Source: Liopterus haemorrhoidalis | Lineage: Eukaryota; Arthropoda; Insecta; Coleoptera; Dytiscidae | Length of the DNA: 64,000 nt | Reading direction: 5' to 3' | Assembly: GCA_963971575.1 (NCBI GenBank) | Contig: OZ020622.1 | Coordinates: 33,076,301 to 33,140,300, forward strand | Shown here: positions 20,236 through 28,841 of the stretch, piece after piece | Numbering within the stretch: position 1 is the stretch's first letter | Layout: every line of letters starts with the position of its first letter | Made by a program: the position numbers and the translations under genes | Notes under the pieces: generated by a model | Database searches by the model: none | Seen by the model: the letters and a program-made list of their open reading frames with translations, nothing else | What the model was told of the DNA's origin: nothing

Positions 20236-23200
20236 CGAAACCGACACATTCTCTCCTCGGGGATACTCCGTGTTTCGCACGGATTTCCTTACGGGGCTAA
20301 GAGCATGTGACGGCGTGGCAATTCTCGTTAGAGACACATTGTACCACGATCCTGTAGACATTGACACTGAGTTGCAGGTCGTAGCAGTTCGTGTTGCACT
20401 TCCCCTCCAGGTGACGATTTGTTCTATCTACCTTCCCCCTGGTGTTCGAACTGACATCCGAGATGTCGTGAACATCATCGATCAACTCCCACCACCCTTT
20501 ATACTACTAGGCGATTTTAACGCCTACAATGTATGTTGGGGATCGGTGCGGAACGATCGACGGGGACGTCACCTGGAGAATATGTTGAACGATTTGAGTT
20601 TGAGCTTTTTGAACGACGGCAGACCCACGCACTTCTGTGCAGCAACGGGTACATTCAGTGCCATAGATCTTAGCGTCGTTTCAGGAGCCATCGCTCCGTT
20701 GTTCAAATGGGACGTGCATCACGACCTGTGCGGTAGTGATCACTTTCCAATCCTCTTAAGGCCTCTGTTCAATACTGTTACCGAATCCCGCTGGCCACAG
20801 TGGGTTCTTCGGAAAGCAGATTGGACCAAGTTTGCGGAATCATTCTCGCATGAGGATATTCCGAGCTTGACCGTAGACGAAGAGGTGAATCTTTTCACGG
20901 ACTCCATCACAAGCGCGGCTAAAAACAGCATACCGCTGTCATCCACTCAGCCCCGTAGAGTTCCCGTTCCCTGGTGGAACGAGGAATGCGACTTGGCGCT
21001 ACGTGAAAGGAGACACCTCTTCAATATATTCCGTCGTTGTCCAACAGAGGCAAACATGATAGCCTTCCAACGAGCGAAAGCTCGTGCTAAGAGGATTGTG
21101 AAAGAAAGCAAGCGCGAATCATGGCGCAAATACGTATGCACCGTTACAGTTGCCACTCCAGTGGCCAAAGTTTGGGAGAAGGTCCGGAAAATCTCCGGTC
21201 TAAATACAGCTACAGCCATTGCTGGTCTATCGGTAAATGGTAACGTAGTTACCTCAGCGGTCGAAATTGCTAACACTTTGGCATCTAATTTTGCGTTCAA
21301 TTCTAGCTCTGAACATTATCCACCCGAGTTTCTAACTCGTAAAGCAGGCCTCGAATCTATACCTCTAAATTTCTTTTCTAGGAATGACGAGGTATACAAC
21401 CTGCTTTTCTCTCGTGAAGAGCTAGATAGCGCGATGTCAAAGTGTAAGGATAGCTCTCCTGGTCCAGATGCGATACATTATCGTATGATCCGAAATCTTC
21501 CAGAATCATCTAAGTCTAGGCTTTTGAATGTCTATAATAGGATATGGACTGAGGGCAAGTGCCCGACCAAGTGGAAGGAATCTCATATAATTCCTATCCC
21601 CAAAGTCGGGAAAGATAAACACTTGCCCTCTAGCTATAGACCAATATCACTGACCAGTTGTCTCTGCAAGCTCATGGAGCGAATGATCAGCAAGCGTCTG
21701 ATTTGGTTTTTAGAATCAAATGACTTGCTGGCCAACACACAGTGCGGCTTTCGCCGTCACCGCTCAACAGCAGATCATCTGGTCAGACTAGAGACAGCTA
21801 TCAGGAATGCTTTCGTTGAAAACAAACACCTGGTAGCTGTGTTTTTCGATATTGAGAAAGCCTATGACACTGCATGGATTTATGGTATTCTCCGTACTCT
21901 GCATTCCTGGGGTCTCCGGGGACGCTTGATGTTCTTTATAAAAGACTTCATGTCGAACCGGCGCTTCAGGGTGCGGATCGGAAATACCTTGTCACAAATG
22001 TTCGCACTGGACAATGGGGTCCCACAGGGCTCCATACTGAGCGTTACGCTATTTTTAATTGCCATTAACGGTGCAGCTTCATGTATTCGATTACCTGTAC
22101 AGAGTTCGATATTTGTCGACGACATTGGTATCTTTGTCGCCGGACAAAAGACTAGTACAATCGAACGTCAGCTTCAGCTGACTATCAATCGTCTCGATAC
22201 ATGGGCAACCGAAAATGGCTTTAAATTCTCGACCAGCAAAACTGTATGTGTCCATTTTAGTAGGAAAAGGGGTGTACATCCCAATCCTACACTCACACTA
22301 AATGGAGCACAGTTACCATTTGCCGATACTGCCAGATTTCTGGGTCTCGTGTTCGATAGTCGTCTAACTTGGCGGGCACATTTTTTGTCCGTCAAGAAAA
22401 AATGCCAAAAGTCGCTCAATTTGTTGCGGGTCCTCAGTCACAAGACATGGGGTGCAGACCGCACTGTCATGTTGCGTTTATATCGTTCTCTAGTGCGCTC
22501 TAAGCTGGACTATGGATGTCTAGCTTATGGGTCAGCTAAACACCAAGAGATAAGAATTCTTGACACTGTACATCACACTGGGGTTAGATTGGCCACAGGT
22601 GCATTTCGCACCAGTCCAATACTAAGCCTGCTGTGTGAAGCAGGCGAACCGTCACTGTACAATCGTCGTAAAATTCTATCCTTGCGGTATATGGCTGCAC
22701 TCAGTGCCAAGCCAGTTCATCCCGCGTATGACCCTATTCTACAAAATAGGCATACAGAAATATATGACAGAAAACCAAGAGCCAATAGGCCTTTTGGTCT
22801 GAGGACTTTCGACATTTTGGGCGATATTGATTTTAATATGCCTGAAATGGCAAGTTTCGTTTTGTGTGCTGTTCCACCATGGACGCTACCGCGTCCACTT
22901 GTGAACCTCACATTAACTAGGTTTGATAAAGATACTACGTTGCCTATCGAATACCAGCATGAGTTACAAAGAACACTGGTCCCTAGGTTCGAGGACACTG
23001 TCATTTTTACTGACGGATCAAAATCCGGAACCAGGGTTGGGTGTGCGTTCGTTGTTTTGAATCCACGCCAACAGTTTCAGTACCGTCTGCACTCCATAAC
23101 GAGTGTATACACTGCTGAGCTGTACGCTATTTTCAAGGCCCTGTGTTTTGTTTCGTCAGAGCAAAGTCGGTCAAGTGTTATCTTGACGGACTCGCTGAGC

Positions 23201-23997
23201 GCTCTGAACAGTATCCAAGATCCAGATCCAGTGCATCCTCTTGTACTAAAGATCCGGTTGCTACTCCACAACCTGAATGCTCAGAATGTGAGGGTAGAGC
23301 TGTTTTGGATACCGGGACATGTTGGTATTAAAGGCAACGAAGCGGCAGATGCAGCTGCAAAAGCCGCCTCTCACAGACCTATGATTGATGTGAGTTTCGT
23401 TTTTCCAGATGACGCAAAGAGTCATCTGACACATCTGGTTTTAGACATGTGGCAACATGAGTGGAGCCGCACACAGAACGTTAAGTTACGACAGATTAAG
23501 GGAGACGTTAAACCATGGGGTTCTTCCTGCAGGATTAACCGCAGGGAGGAAACCGCCATCACACGCCTTCGTATAGGTCACTGTTGGTGGACCCATGGAC
23601 ACCTCCTTCGAGGTGAAGAGTCCCCTGTCTGTGAGACGTGTAACACAGATTTGTCTGTGTTACACATTTTAACCGAATGTGTACAGTTCGAGGATGTCAG
23701 GGAGAGGTTAGGCCTGTGCTATGACCTGTCAGTTGCCTTAGGTGACGACAGAGTACTCATGGACAGGCTGATACTCTTCCTGAGAGAATCGAACTTACTG
23801 TTTTATGTGTGAAGTCTTGCACCTTATTTTAATGTGTTTCTAGTTATTGACTGTGATATTCGATGGTAATTGGCCCCTTTACAGCCTCTTACCATCACCC
23901 TGAGTCTGTTCAAATTTTCGAACAGACTTTTTATATTATTTATTTGTGTTTGTCAGTGCAAGATTTCTTTTATTGAGTATGCGTATTTTTAATGATT

Positions 23998-24028
<31 letters not shown>

Positions 24029-24140
24029 TTGTCTAAATTTTTATTTTTAATATATAGTCTAGTCATTTAGATGGGCTGCGTTAGGCGCAAATAGCCTTTG
24101 TTGCTGTGCGCCAAAAATTTCAACTAACTAACTAACTAAC
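20236..24140 (+). mobile_element. I-like LINE copy B, 5'-truncated, in Gypsy-A gag
   Basis: Flanked by a perfect 12-bp duplication TGACTCGTCCAA (20224-20235 and 24141-24152). The 5' end falls within the endonuclease domain (about 45 codons into ORF2), with a short microhomology at the joint. The 3' UTR contains a longer TTTA tract (about 23998-24030) than the other copies, and the tail is TAAC units. 5' truncation plus target duplication is the expected outcome of incomplete target-primed reverse transcription. Confidence 0.93.
20270..23812 (+). CDS. I-like ORF2 copy B, N-terminally truncated, otherwise intact
   Basis: The LINE frame is open from the 5' joint (20236) to TGA at 23812; the first ATG within it is at 20270, giving 1180 residues. 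The endonuclease lacks its first strand and the catalytic Asn/Glu segments (QWNCNG, QETNF), so nicking activity should be lost. RT (FVDDIG) and RNase H (TDGSKSG, GNEAAD) are complete. It differs from copy A by scattered substitutions and has no frameshift. Without its 5' UTR promoter it is probably silent. Confidence 0.9.
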   Translation: MFRTDFLTGLRACDGVAILVRDTLYHDPVDIDTELQVVAVRVALPLQVTICSIYLPPGVRTDIRDVVNIIDQLPPPFILLGDFNAYNVCWGSVRNDRRGRHLENMLNDLSLSFLNDGRPTHFCAATGTFSAIDLSVVSGAIAPLFKWDVHHDLCGSDHFPILLRPLFNTVTESRWPQWVLRKADWTKFAESFSHEDIPSLTVDEEVNLFTDSITSAAKNSIPLSSTQPRRVPVPWWNEECDLALRERRHLFNIFRRCPTEANMIAFQRAKARAKRIVKESKRESWRKYVCTVTVATPVAKVWEKVRKISGLNTATAIAGLSVNGNVVTSAVEIANTLASNFAFNSSSEHYPPEFLTRKAGLESIPLNFFSRNDEVYNLLFSREELDSAMSKCKDSSPGPDAIHYRMIRNLPESSKSRLLNVYNRIWTEGKCPTKWKESHIIPIPKVGKDKHLPSSYRPISLTSCLCKLMERMISKRLIWFLESNDLLANTQCGFRRHRSTADHLVRLETAIRNAFVENKHLVAVFFDIEKAYDTAWIYGILRTLHSWGLRGRLMFFIKDFMSNRRFRVRIGNTLSQMFALDNGVPQGSILSVTLFLIAINGAASCIRLPVQSSIFVDDIGIFVAGQKTSTIERQLQLTINRLDTWATENGFKFSTSKTVCVHFSRKRGVHPNPTLTLNGAQLPFADTARFLGLVFDSRLTWRAHFLSVKKKCQKSLNLLRVLSHKTWGADRTVMLRLYRSLVRSKLDYGCLAYGSAKHQEIRILDTVHHTGVRLATGAFRTSPILSLLCEAGEPSLYNRRKILSLRYMAALSAKPVHPAYDPILQNRHTEIYDRKPRANRPFGLRTFDILGDIDFNMPEMASFVLCAVPPWTLPRPLVNLTLTRFDKDTTLPIEYQHELQRTLVPRFEDTVIFTDGSKSGTRVGCAFVVLNPRQQFQYRLHSITSVYTAELYAIFKALCFVSSEQSRSSVILTDSLSALNSIQDPDPVHPLVLKIRLLLHNLNAQNVRVELFWIPGHVGIKGNEAADAAAKAASHRPMIDVSFVFPDDAKSHLTHLVLDMWQHEWSRTQNVKLRQIKGDVKPWGSSCRINRREETAITRLRIGHCWWTHGHLLRGEESPVCETCNTDLSVLHILTECVQFEDVRERLGLCYDLSVALGDDRVLMDRLILFLRESNLLFYV

Positions 24141-24782
24141 TGACTCGTCCAAGATGGTAACGAGGTCCAGCAGATCGTTGAAGGCGGTTATCGACCGTTG
24201 CGCTAGCGCGAATCGATAATCCGGCCTCATGAGGCTGATGGTGGCCTGAAGCAGGTCGGCCTCCGTGGATGCGCAGCGGTGCGCAAGAGTCATCTTGCGC
24301 GACACGAAGTCCCTGCCTGGTTCACGGGGACCTTGCGGATCCGTGAGCAGGGTGATGTTGATGCGTGCCCTGGCATCAGGGCCGTTGAAGCGTTCCAAGA
24401 AGCGTCTCTTAAAAAGAGGCCACTCCATGGAGAGGTTGGACAGAGGCTCAAACCAGCGTTTGGCCTCCCCTATCAGGCAGTCTGACATGTCATCGAGGAA
24501 ATCCTCTTTGACCGATCCCGATTCCTGAAGATAGGTCTCGGTTTTGGCAATAAAACGAACGGGATCCTCGTGGAGTTTCCCTGAAAATTTGGGGGGGGGG
24601 GGTTTGATAATGGTTGGGCGCCAGCGAGACTCGAAAGAGCCGGCCAGTCCGTCTCGCAGGAGTCTGGCGAGCTGCTGTACCGCATCGCGGTCGGGGGAAC
24701 TGTTGCGGGCAGTTGAATTATTGGAGAGACGTTCGGCGTCTTCCAGCCTAGAGAGGCGTTTATTACGGTTCTTAGCCGGCAT
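24141..24782 (-). CDS. Gypsy-A gag, N-terminal part (matrix/capsid), cut by copy B
   Basis: ATG at 24782, 91 bases after the 5' LTR. Some 214 residues: a basic N-terminus (KNRNKRLSRLEDAERL), then PPPPKFSGKLHEDPVRFI, GEAKRWFEPL and PLFKRRFLERF, which match the retrotransposon capsid pattern. The frame runs into the target duplication TGACTCGTCCAA (24141-24152) of the LINE. Together with 19783-20223 the gene would encode about 360 residues, a usual Gag size. A G10 run at 24592-24601 lies inside this ORF. Confidence 0.85.
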
Positions 24783-24847
24783 ATTGTTCGTGGATGCAAG
24801 CCAAGATTCGAACTTGGGGTCGTGGGTGACCTAGAAGAGGTCTAAAC

Positions 24848-24873
24848 GTGGCCCCACGGCTTGGGCGACAAAA
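24848..24873 (-). promoter_or_regulatory. Gypsy-A primer binding site region
   Basis: The 25 bases directly after the 5' LTR on the minus strand read TTTTGTCGCCCAAGCCGTGG and onward. The CGCCCAA-CGTGGGGCC layout resembles tRNA-primed binding sites, but I could not match it to a specific tRNA 3' end. The gag ATG follows 66 bases later. Confidence 0.4.
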
Positions 24874-25106
24874 TGTTACGGGGAGGGGCCTCGGAAGAGG
24901 TCCAGAGGTCCCTACCGCCGTGAGAGTCGAGAGAAGTGGTGCAGTTCCCTCTCGTCTCACCCGTAAACACTGGGCCGAGGTTTCGCTCAGTCGGTGAAGA
25001 GCCCAATATGCAGCTAGCTTGAAGAGCTGGTGAACCTAATAAACCCTCTCTGAAAACGTGTAAGTGGGTTGCAGTTAAATGACACACAAAAATACAGATT
25101 TATACA

Positions 25107-25112
25107 TTTATT
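25107..25112 (-). terminator. Polyadenylation signal in the Gypsy-A LTR
   Basis: AATAAA on the minus strand, downstream of the LTR ORF, with T-rich sequence after it. The same hexamer occurs in the other LTR near 14271. It would set the R/U5 boundary about 15-25 bases further left. Confidence 0.5.
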
Positions 25113-25239
25113 GAAAAGTAGAATTGGATTAAACATGAATACGCAATGTTGAATAGATCATAATGAAACAAATAATAGATATCGATAAACATAGTACTAA
25201 TTAACAGAAATAAACATAAAGAAAAGGAAGGAGCTCAGC

Positions 25240-26460
25240 CTAAAACTCCAGACGTTTTCGCGTGAAGCGCGAAGGCGTCGGGGGTAGTGGACTGAGTGGG
25301 GGAAGGGTTGGGGTGCGTGGATGGCTTGGGGTAGTGACGGGCGACAGCGACCAAGACGTGGTTGATGACTGGACGTCCTTCGTTGGGGTTGTCGGCGGCG
25401 TAGTGGGTGGTGATGGGGTGACTGGCCCGAAGAGGGCTTCCTCCAGGCGGCACATTAAATCCGTCTTAATTGTCGGAGTGCGGGGAATCGGGCGTTCCCT
25501 TGTGATTGCCAATGGAGTGGCGGTAAAAGCGAATGGAGCTGAAGGTTTGGGGGCGGCGGTTGATTGTTTGGTTGAGGGTGAAAATATTGATCGTGGCCGA
25601 AGCAGTGGCTTATGTGGCGTCTCGGGTCCGAAGAGCTCGATGAAGCGGGCCTGGGTGCGGCGGCTGCGGTTGGAGCTGGTTGGAGCTGGACCTGGAGGCC
25701 TTGCGGTGGTGGTGGTTGGCGTCACGATGTCGGCGGCGGGACGCTGACAGTTTTGAGCCCTAACAAGGCCCGTTCGGCAGTACCCGATGAATTTCGACCC
25801 TGGAGGTCGAATATACACTCGGCCTGCTGGAGCTGTCCTCTTGGCAGCTGAGCTGACCTCCGGAACACCCTGGCGGTTGCTAACCCGCAGAATGGCGGAT
25901 TTCGGCCCTAGGTGCCCTGCGGGAGCTGCGGTTGGTGGCGCTGACTTGCTGGTGTCGGGGCGAGTTATTAGAGGTGTCGGATGGTCTAGACGGCCTTTTT
26001 GGCGCAGGCCGGCGTAGGTTGGACCTGGGAGCCCTGCGGGAGCTGCGGTGGTCGGCAACGGCTCCTTGATGTCGCGGCGAGTTGTTAGAGGGGTCGGTCG
26101 ATCAAGACGGCCTTTTTGGCGCAGGCCGGCGTAGGTTGGACCTGGGAGCCCTGCGGGAGCTACGGTTGGTGGCGCTGACTTGCTGGTGTCCTCCTGAAGA
26201 GTTTGAGCCGGCTTCTGCAAAATCGACTCGGGCGCGGTCAACGAATGGGGCGCAACCTTCAGGGACGGTAGCGGCGCGAATAACCGGGCTCTGGGGTCTC
26301 CAATCCTCAGTAAATGAAGTTGAATAGACCGCGGGACATCACCGTAGGGTTTGGACGGCTCCACCGGGACTAGGCGGCGGCGGAAGATCGTGCGCTGCAC
26401 GTACCGTGCGTGAGAACCCTTTCCTCGTCGCTTTGCCACGATTGCGTCGTTTTGGAACAA
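25240..26460 (-). CDS. Proline-rich basic 406-aa ORF inside the Gypsy-A 5' LTR
   Basis: Open from ATG 26460 to 25240, on the sense strand of the element, about 320 bases after the TATA box. The protein is rich in Pro, Thr and Arg. Residues about 90-190 hold three repeats of a roughly 40-residue unit containing APAGLPGPTYAGLRQKGRLD (third copy degenerate). The C-terminal half has low-complexity TP/PP runs and ends in RFTRKRLEF. I recognise no family. The other LTR keeps the same frame with a single nonsense change, so the frame has been largely maintained. It could be a small accessory product, an upstream ORF, or open by chance because of high GC content. Confidence 0.5.
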   Translation of the reverse strand: MFQNDAIVAKRRGKGSHARYVQRTIFRRRLVPVEPSKPYGDVPRSIQLHLLRIGDPRARLFAPLPSLKVAPHSLTAPESILQKPAQTLQEDTSKSAPPTVAPAGLPGPTYAGLRQKGRLDRPTPLTTRRDIKEPLPTTAAPAGLPGPTYAGLRQKGRLDHPTPLITRPDTSKSAPPTAAPAGHLGPKSAILRVSNRQGVPEVSSAAKRTAPAGRVYIRPPGSKFIGYCRTGLVRAQNCQRPAADIVTPTTTTARPPGPAPTSSNRSRRTQARFIELFGPETPHKPLLRPRSIFSPSTKQSTAAPKPSAPFAFTATPLAITRERPIPRTPTIKTDLMCRLEEALFGPVTPSPPTTPPTTPTKDVQSSTTSWSLSPVTTPSHPRTPTLPPLSPLPPTPSRFTRKRLEF

Positions 26461-26779
26461 TTTGAGGAAATCGGGGGGGGGGGGTGAGAATAGGTGCCGA
26501 TGATGATGCTATTGGTGTGCGGGTGTATAAATTCTTTTGTAGGCGACGCTCGACGCACTCACAGTGAGCGAGTGACCCCACAAAAAGCGAGATATATATA
26601 TATTGCTTGGTGATGTTGATGCTAATGCGACGCACTCACAATAAGCGAGTGATCCCACAAGTAGCGAGATTAGTTGCGGCGCATTCTACAGAAAGCGAGT
26701 GATCCCACACTAAGCGAGATTAGTTGTTGACTGTTGAAAGGGCCTGTGGAGACCTGTCTGTTGCTCGCCAGAGCATCTA

Positions 26780-26787
26780 TATTTATA
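26780..26787 (-). promoter_or_regulatory. TATA box of the Gypsy-A 5' LTR
   Basis: TATAAATA on the minus strand, within GAGTATAAATATAGATGC. The same box is at 15941-15948 in the other LTR. It fits an RNA polymerase II promoter that starts about 25-30 bases further left. Confidence 0.65.
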
Positions 26788-27412
26788 CTCTCTAACTGCG
26801 TAATAACGTTGTTTTAGTGGAAGGGGAACAGTTCTAACCAATGACAAAATAAACTCCGCCCATTTATAGAATTTTTACAATAAAACGCTATAAATGCGCG
26901 GATTAACTAGATTCGCGGTTTCTGAGCGTCGGCACGGATCATGCGATATCATAAGAGTGATGAAGCGTGCGGTGCGGCCACCGGCACGCGTGCAATCGCG
27001 CGGTAACATCCTGGTCGGTTGAGGGAGACTGCTGCCCGCGGACAGTACGATCCCAACACGCCTTCTTTGGCCTCGGATTCGGTAAAACGGGAGGCTGAGT
27101 CTGGTCAGCTCAGTCAATCGGCTGGTGTCACGGTTCATGAATAGAGTGGCTCCACTACTGGATCGTGGATGCCGGGGTAATGCCGTGCCACTAGACAAGT
27201 ATTCGGGGGTCTGTGGGAGCGGCTGCAGCTCGCAAGGTTCCAGAGTTGGCTACTACTGGTTCTCGAGCGGGTCGAGCAGCCCGTGACTACTTCCCCCGAT
27301 GCTATATCATCCTGACATGTCTGGCGCAATGAGCCGGTTTGCGGCCAACGTCCCCTGTGTGGGGCTCCCTGGTGGGTGGGCATGGCAGGGTGATGAAACT
27401 TAGTATACGGGT

Positions 27413-28841
27413 ATGGCAACTACCCGGAGGAATAAAAATTTCTTAAATTCCGCCACTTGTGCGAGTAAACTCCGTAAAAAATCAAACAAGAGACCTCGTC
27501 GTGATGCCCAGTCATCCGACGAGGGATGTGTTAGGCCAGCTGCCAAGAAGGCAGAAGGTAAAGAAAGGCAAGTTTAGTATTGTGCGCCAGTACTACGATT
27601 TCTCGTCGTGAAGGTACAAGAAGAGGGTAAGTCTTTTAAGGAGATGTCCCCCTTCTTTGTAGCCCGAACGTTGAGAAATACGTGCTCTACTGGTATAAAG
27701 TCGGTGCGTAAGTTGTCGGACGGTAACACTGCTAGTAGAAGCAGATCCAGAAGCGTTATCAGCACTTCAGAAATGTGTTAAGTTTGGTGAGTTTGGCATT
27801 TCAGTTCAGCCGCACAAGGCACTGAATAGTTCTAAAGGCGTCGTGACGGATCGTGACCTTGCATATGTTACGGAGGAAGAATTCGTGCAGGAAATGGCAT
27901 CGCAAGGTGTCATTGAATGCAGGAAGCTCAACCCCCGAAACGGCAAGCCTTCGATCTCCATGGTGGTGTCCTTCGCTGGTACCAGGTGTCCAACATCGGT
28001 AAGGGTGGGGTATAACGTTTGTAACGTTCGCCCCTACTACCCTAATCCGATGCGATGCTATAAATGCCAGCGTTACGGTCACACCTCAGTTCGTTGTGGC
28101 AAACAGTCCATCTGTGCCAACTGCGGACAGGACCAACATGAAGTTGAACCCTGTCCAAACGCGGCACACTAAGTGAACTGTCAAGGTGCTCATGCATCTA
28201 CATCACGCCACTGCCCAACGTACTTGGAGGAGAAGGCAATACAGATTATTAGAACGCAGGACAGGATACCGTATTTCGACGCCAAGAGGAAATACAAAGA
28301 GAGTGCGCCGGTTACTTTCGCGAAATCTTTTGCGCAAGTAGCTGCAAAGCGAACTGCAAATGGCCAAACTCAGACAGAGTTAGTGCCTCGTCCGACAACT
28401 GCAGCAGCAGTAACAGTCGCCACAAATACTGCGAAGGAAAAGGTGGTATTGGTCCCAGAGACCAAAATTCAGACCCCACAACCTGGGGGATCGGGTCTGA
28501 ATAAATCCCCCTCCCCTAAAGGAGAACGAACTCAACCCCAGTTCTCCCAACCACCTAAGGAGAAGACCCCACAGTCTTCTCCACAAACGAGAAGCGACCA
28601 GAGAATGGTCGCTTCTACTAAACCCTCATCAGTTACTCCTGAAAAGGAAACTGATAAGGGATCCGTTGGTTCTCACTGGATACCAGTGAGAGCCAAACAA
28701 TCAAAAAAGGAGTCCAGTGTGTCCATCAAAACACCTGGACTACCAAATGAAAGTGTAGCCGAGAAAATGGCTGTAGACCCGCAACCTAAGGGTAAACCAA
28801 AAATCATTAGGTTGCGGGGTAACTCCTCTAAACAGAAATGA
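27413..28841 (+). pseudogene. I-like ORF1, copy C: gag-like protein with zinc knuckles, broken
   Basis: The ATG at 27413 gives a basic N-terminus (RRNKNFLNS, KKSNKRPRRD). Breaks are TAG at 27575-27577, a one-base frameshift near 27730 and TAA at 28170-28172. The central region has KLSDGNT, VKFGEFGISVQPHKALNSSK and GYNVCNVRPYYPNPMRCYKC, the usual RRM-like then knuckle order of I/Jockey ORF1 proteins. Knuckles are CYKCQRYGHTSVRC, CANCGQDQHEVEPC and a third, VNCQGAHASTSRHC, whose first Cys is lost at the TAA codon. The last 220 residues are Pro/Ser/Lys-rich. It would bind element RNA and form the RNP. Confidence 0.82.

Larger units (their letters stand above)
14038..27008 (-). mobile_element. 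Gypsy-A: full Ty3/Gypsy element with 2.1-kb LTRs, holding copy B
   Basis: LTRs at 14038-16169 and 24874-27008 both start TGTTAC and end GTAACA and are flanked by the 4-bp duplication TCCT (14034-14037, 27009-27012). Order on the minus strand: 5' LTR, short leader, gag (24782 to 19783, interrupted by LINE copy B), pol in the -1 frame (to 16535), polypurine tract, 3' LTR. Without copy B it is about 9.1 kb. By eye the LTRs differ at roughly 20 positions in 2.13 kb, so insertion is fairly recent. There is no env-like ORF in the 365 bases after pol. Confidence 0.92.
24874..27008 (-). repeat. Gypsy-A 5' LTR
   Basis: 2135-bp LTR, nearly identical to 14038-16169. On the minus strand a TATAAATA box lies at 26787-26780, so transcription should start near 26755. 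A polyadenylation signal AATAAA lies at 25112-25107. R would then be about 1.65 kb and include the whole proline-rich ORF. Three related units with GAGCGAGTG and AGCGAGAT at 26545-26725 lie just downstream of the expected start site. Confidence 0.93.

Noticed and set aside
24848..24873. Assignment of the Gypsy-A primer binding site to a named tRNA.
   Set aside because: The match to any tRNA 3' end that I can recall is too weak without a search.
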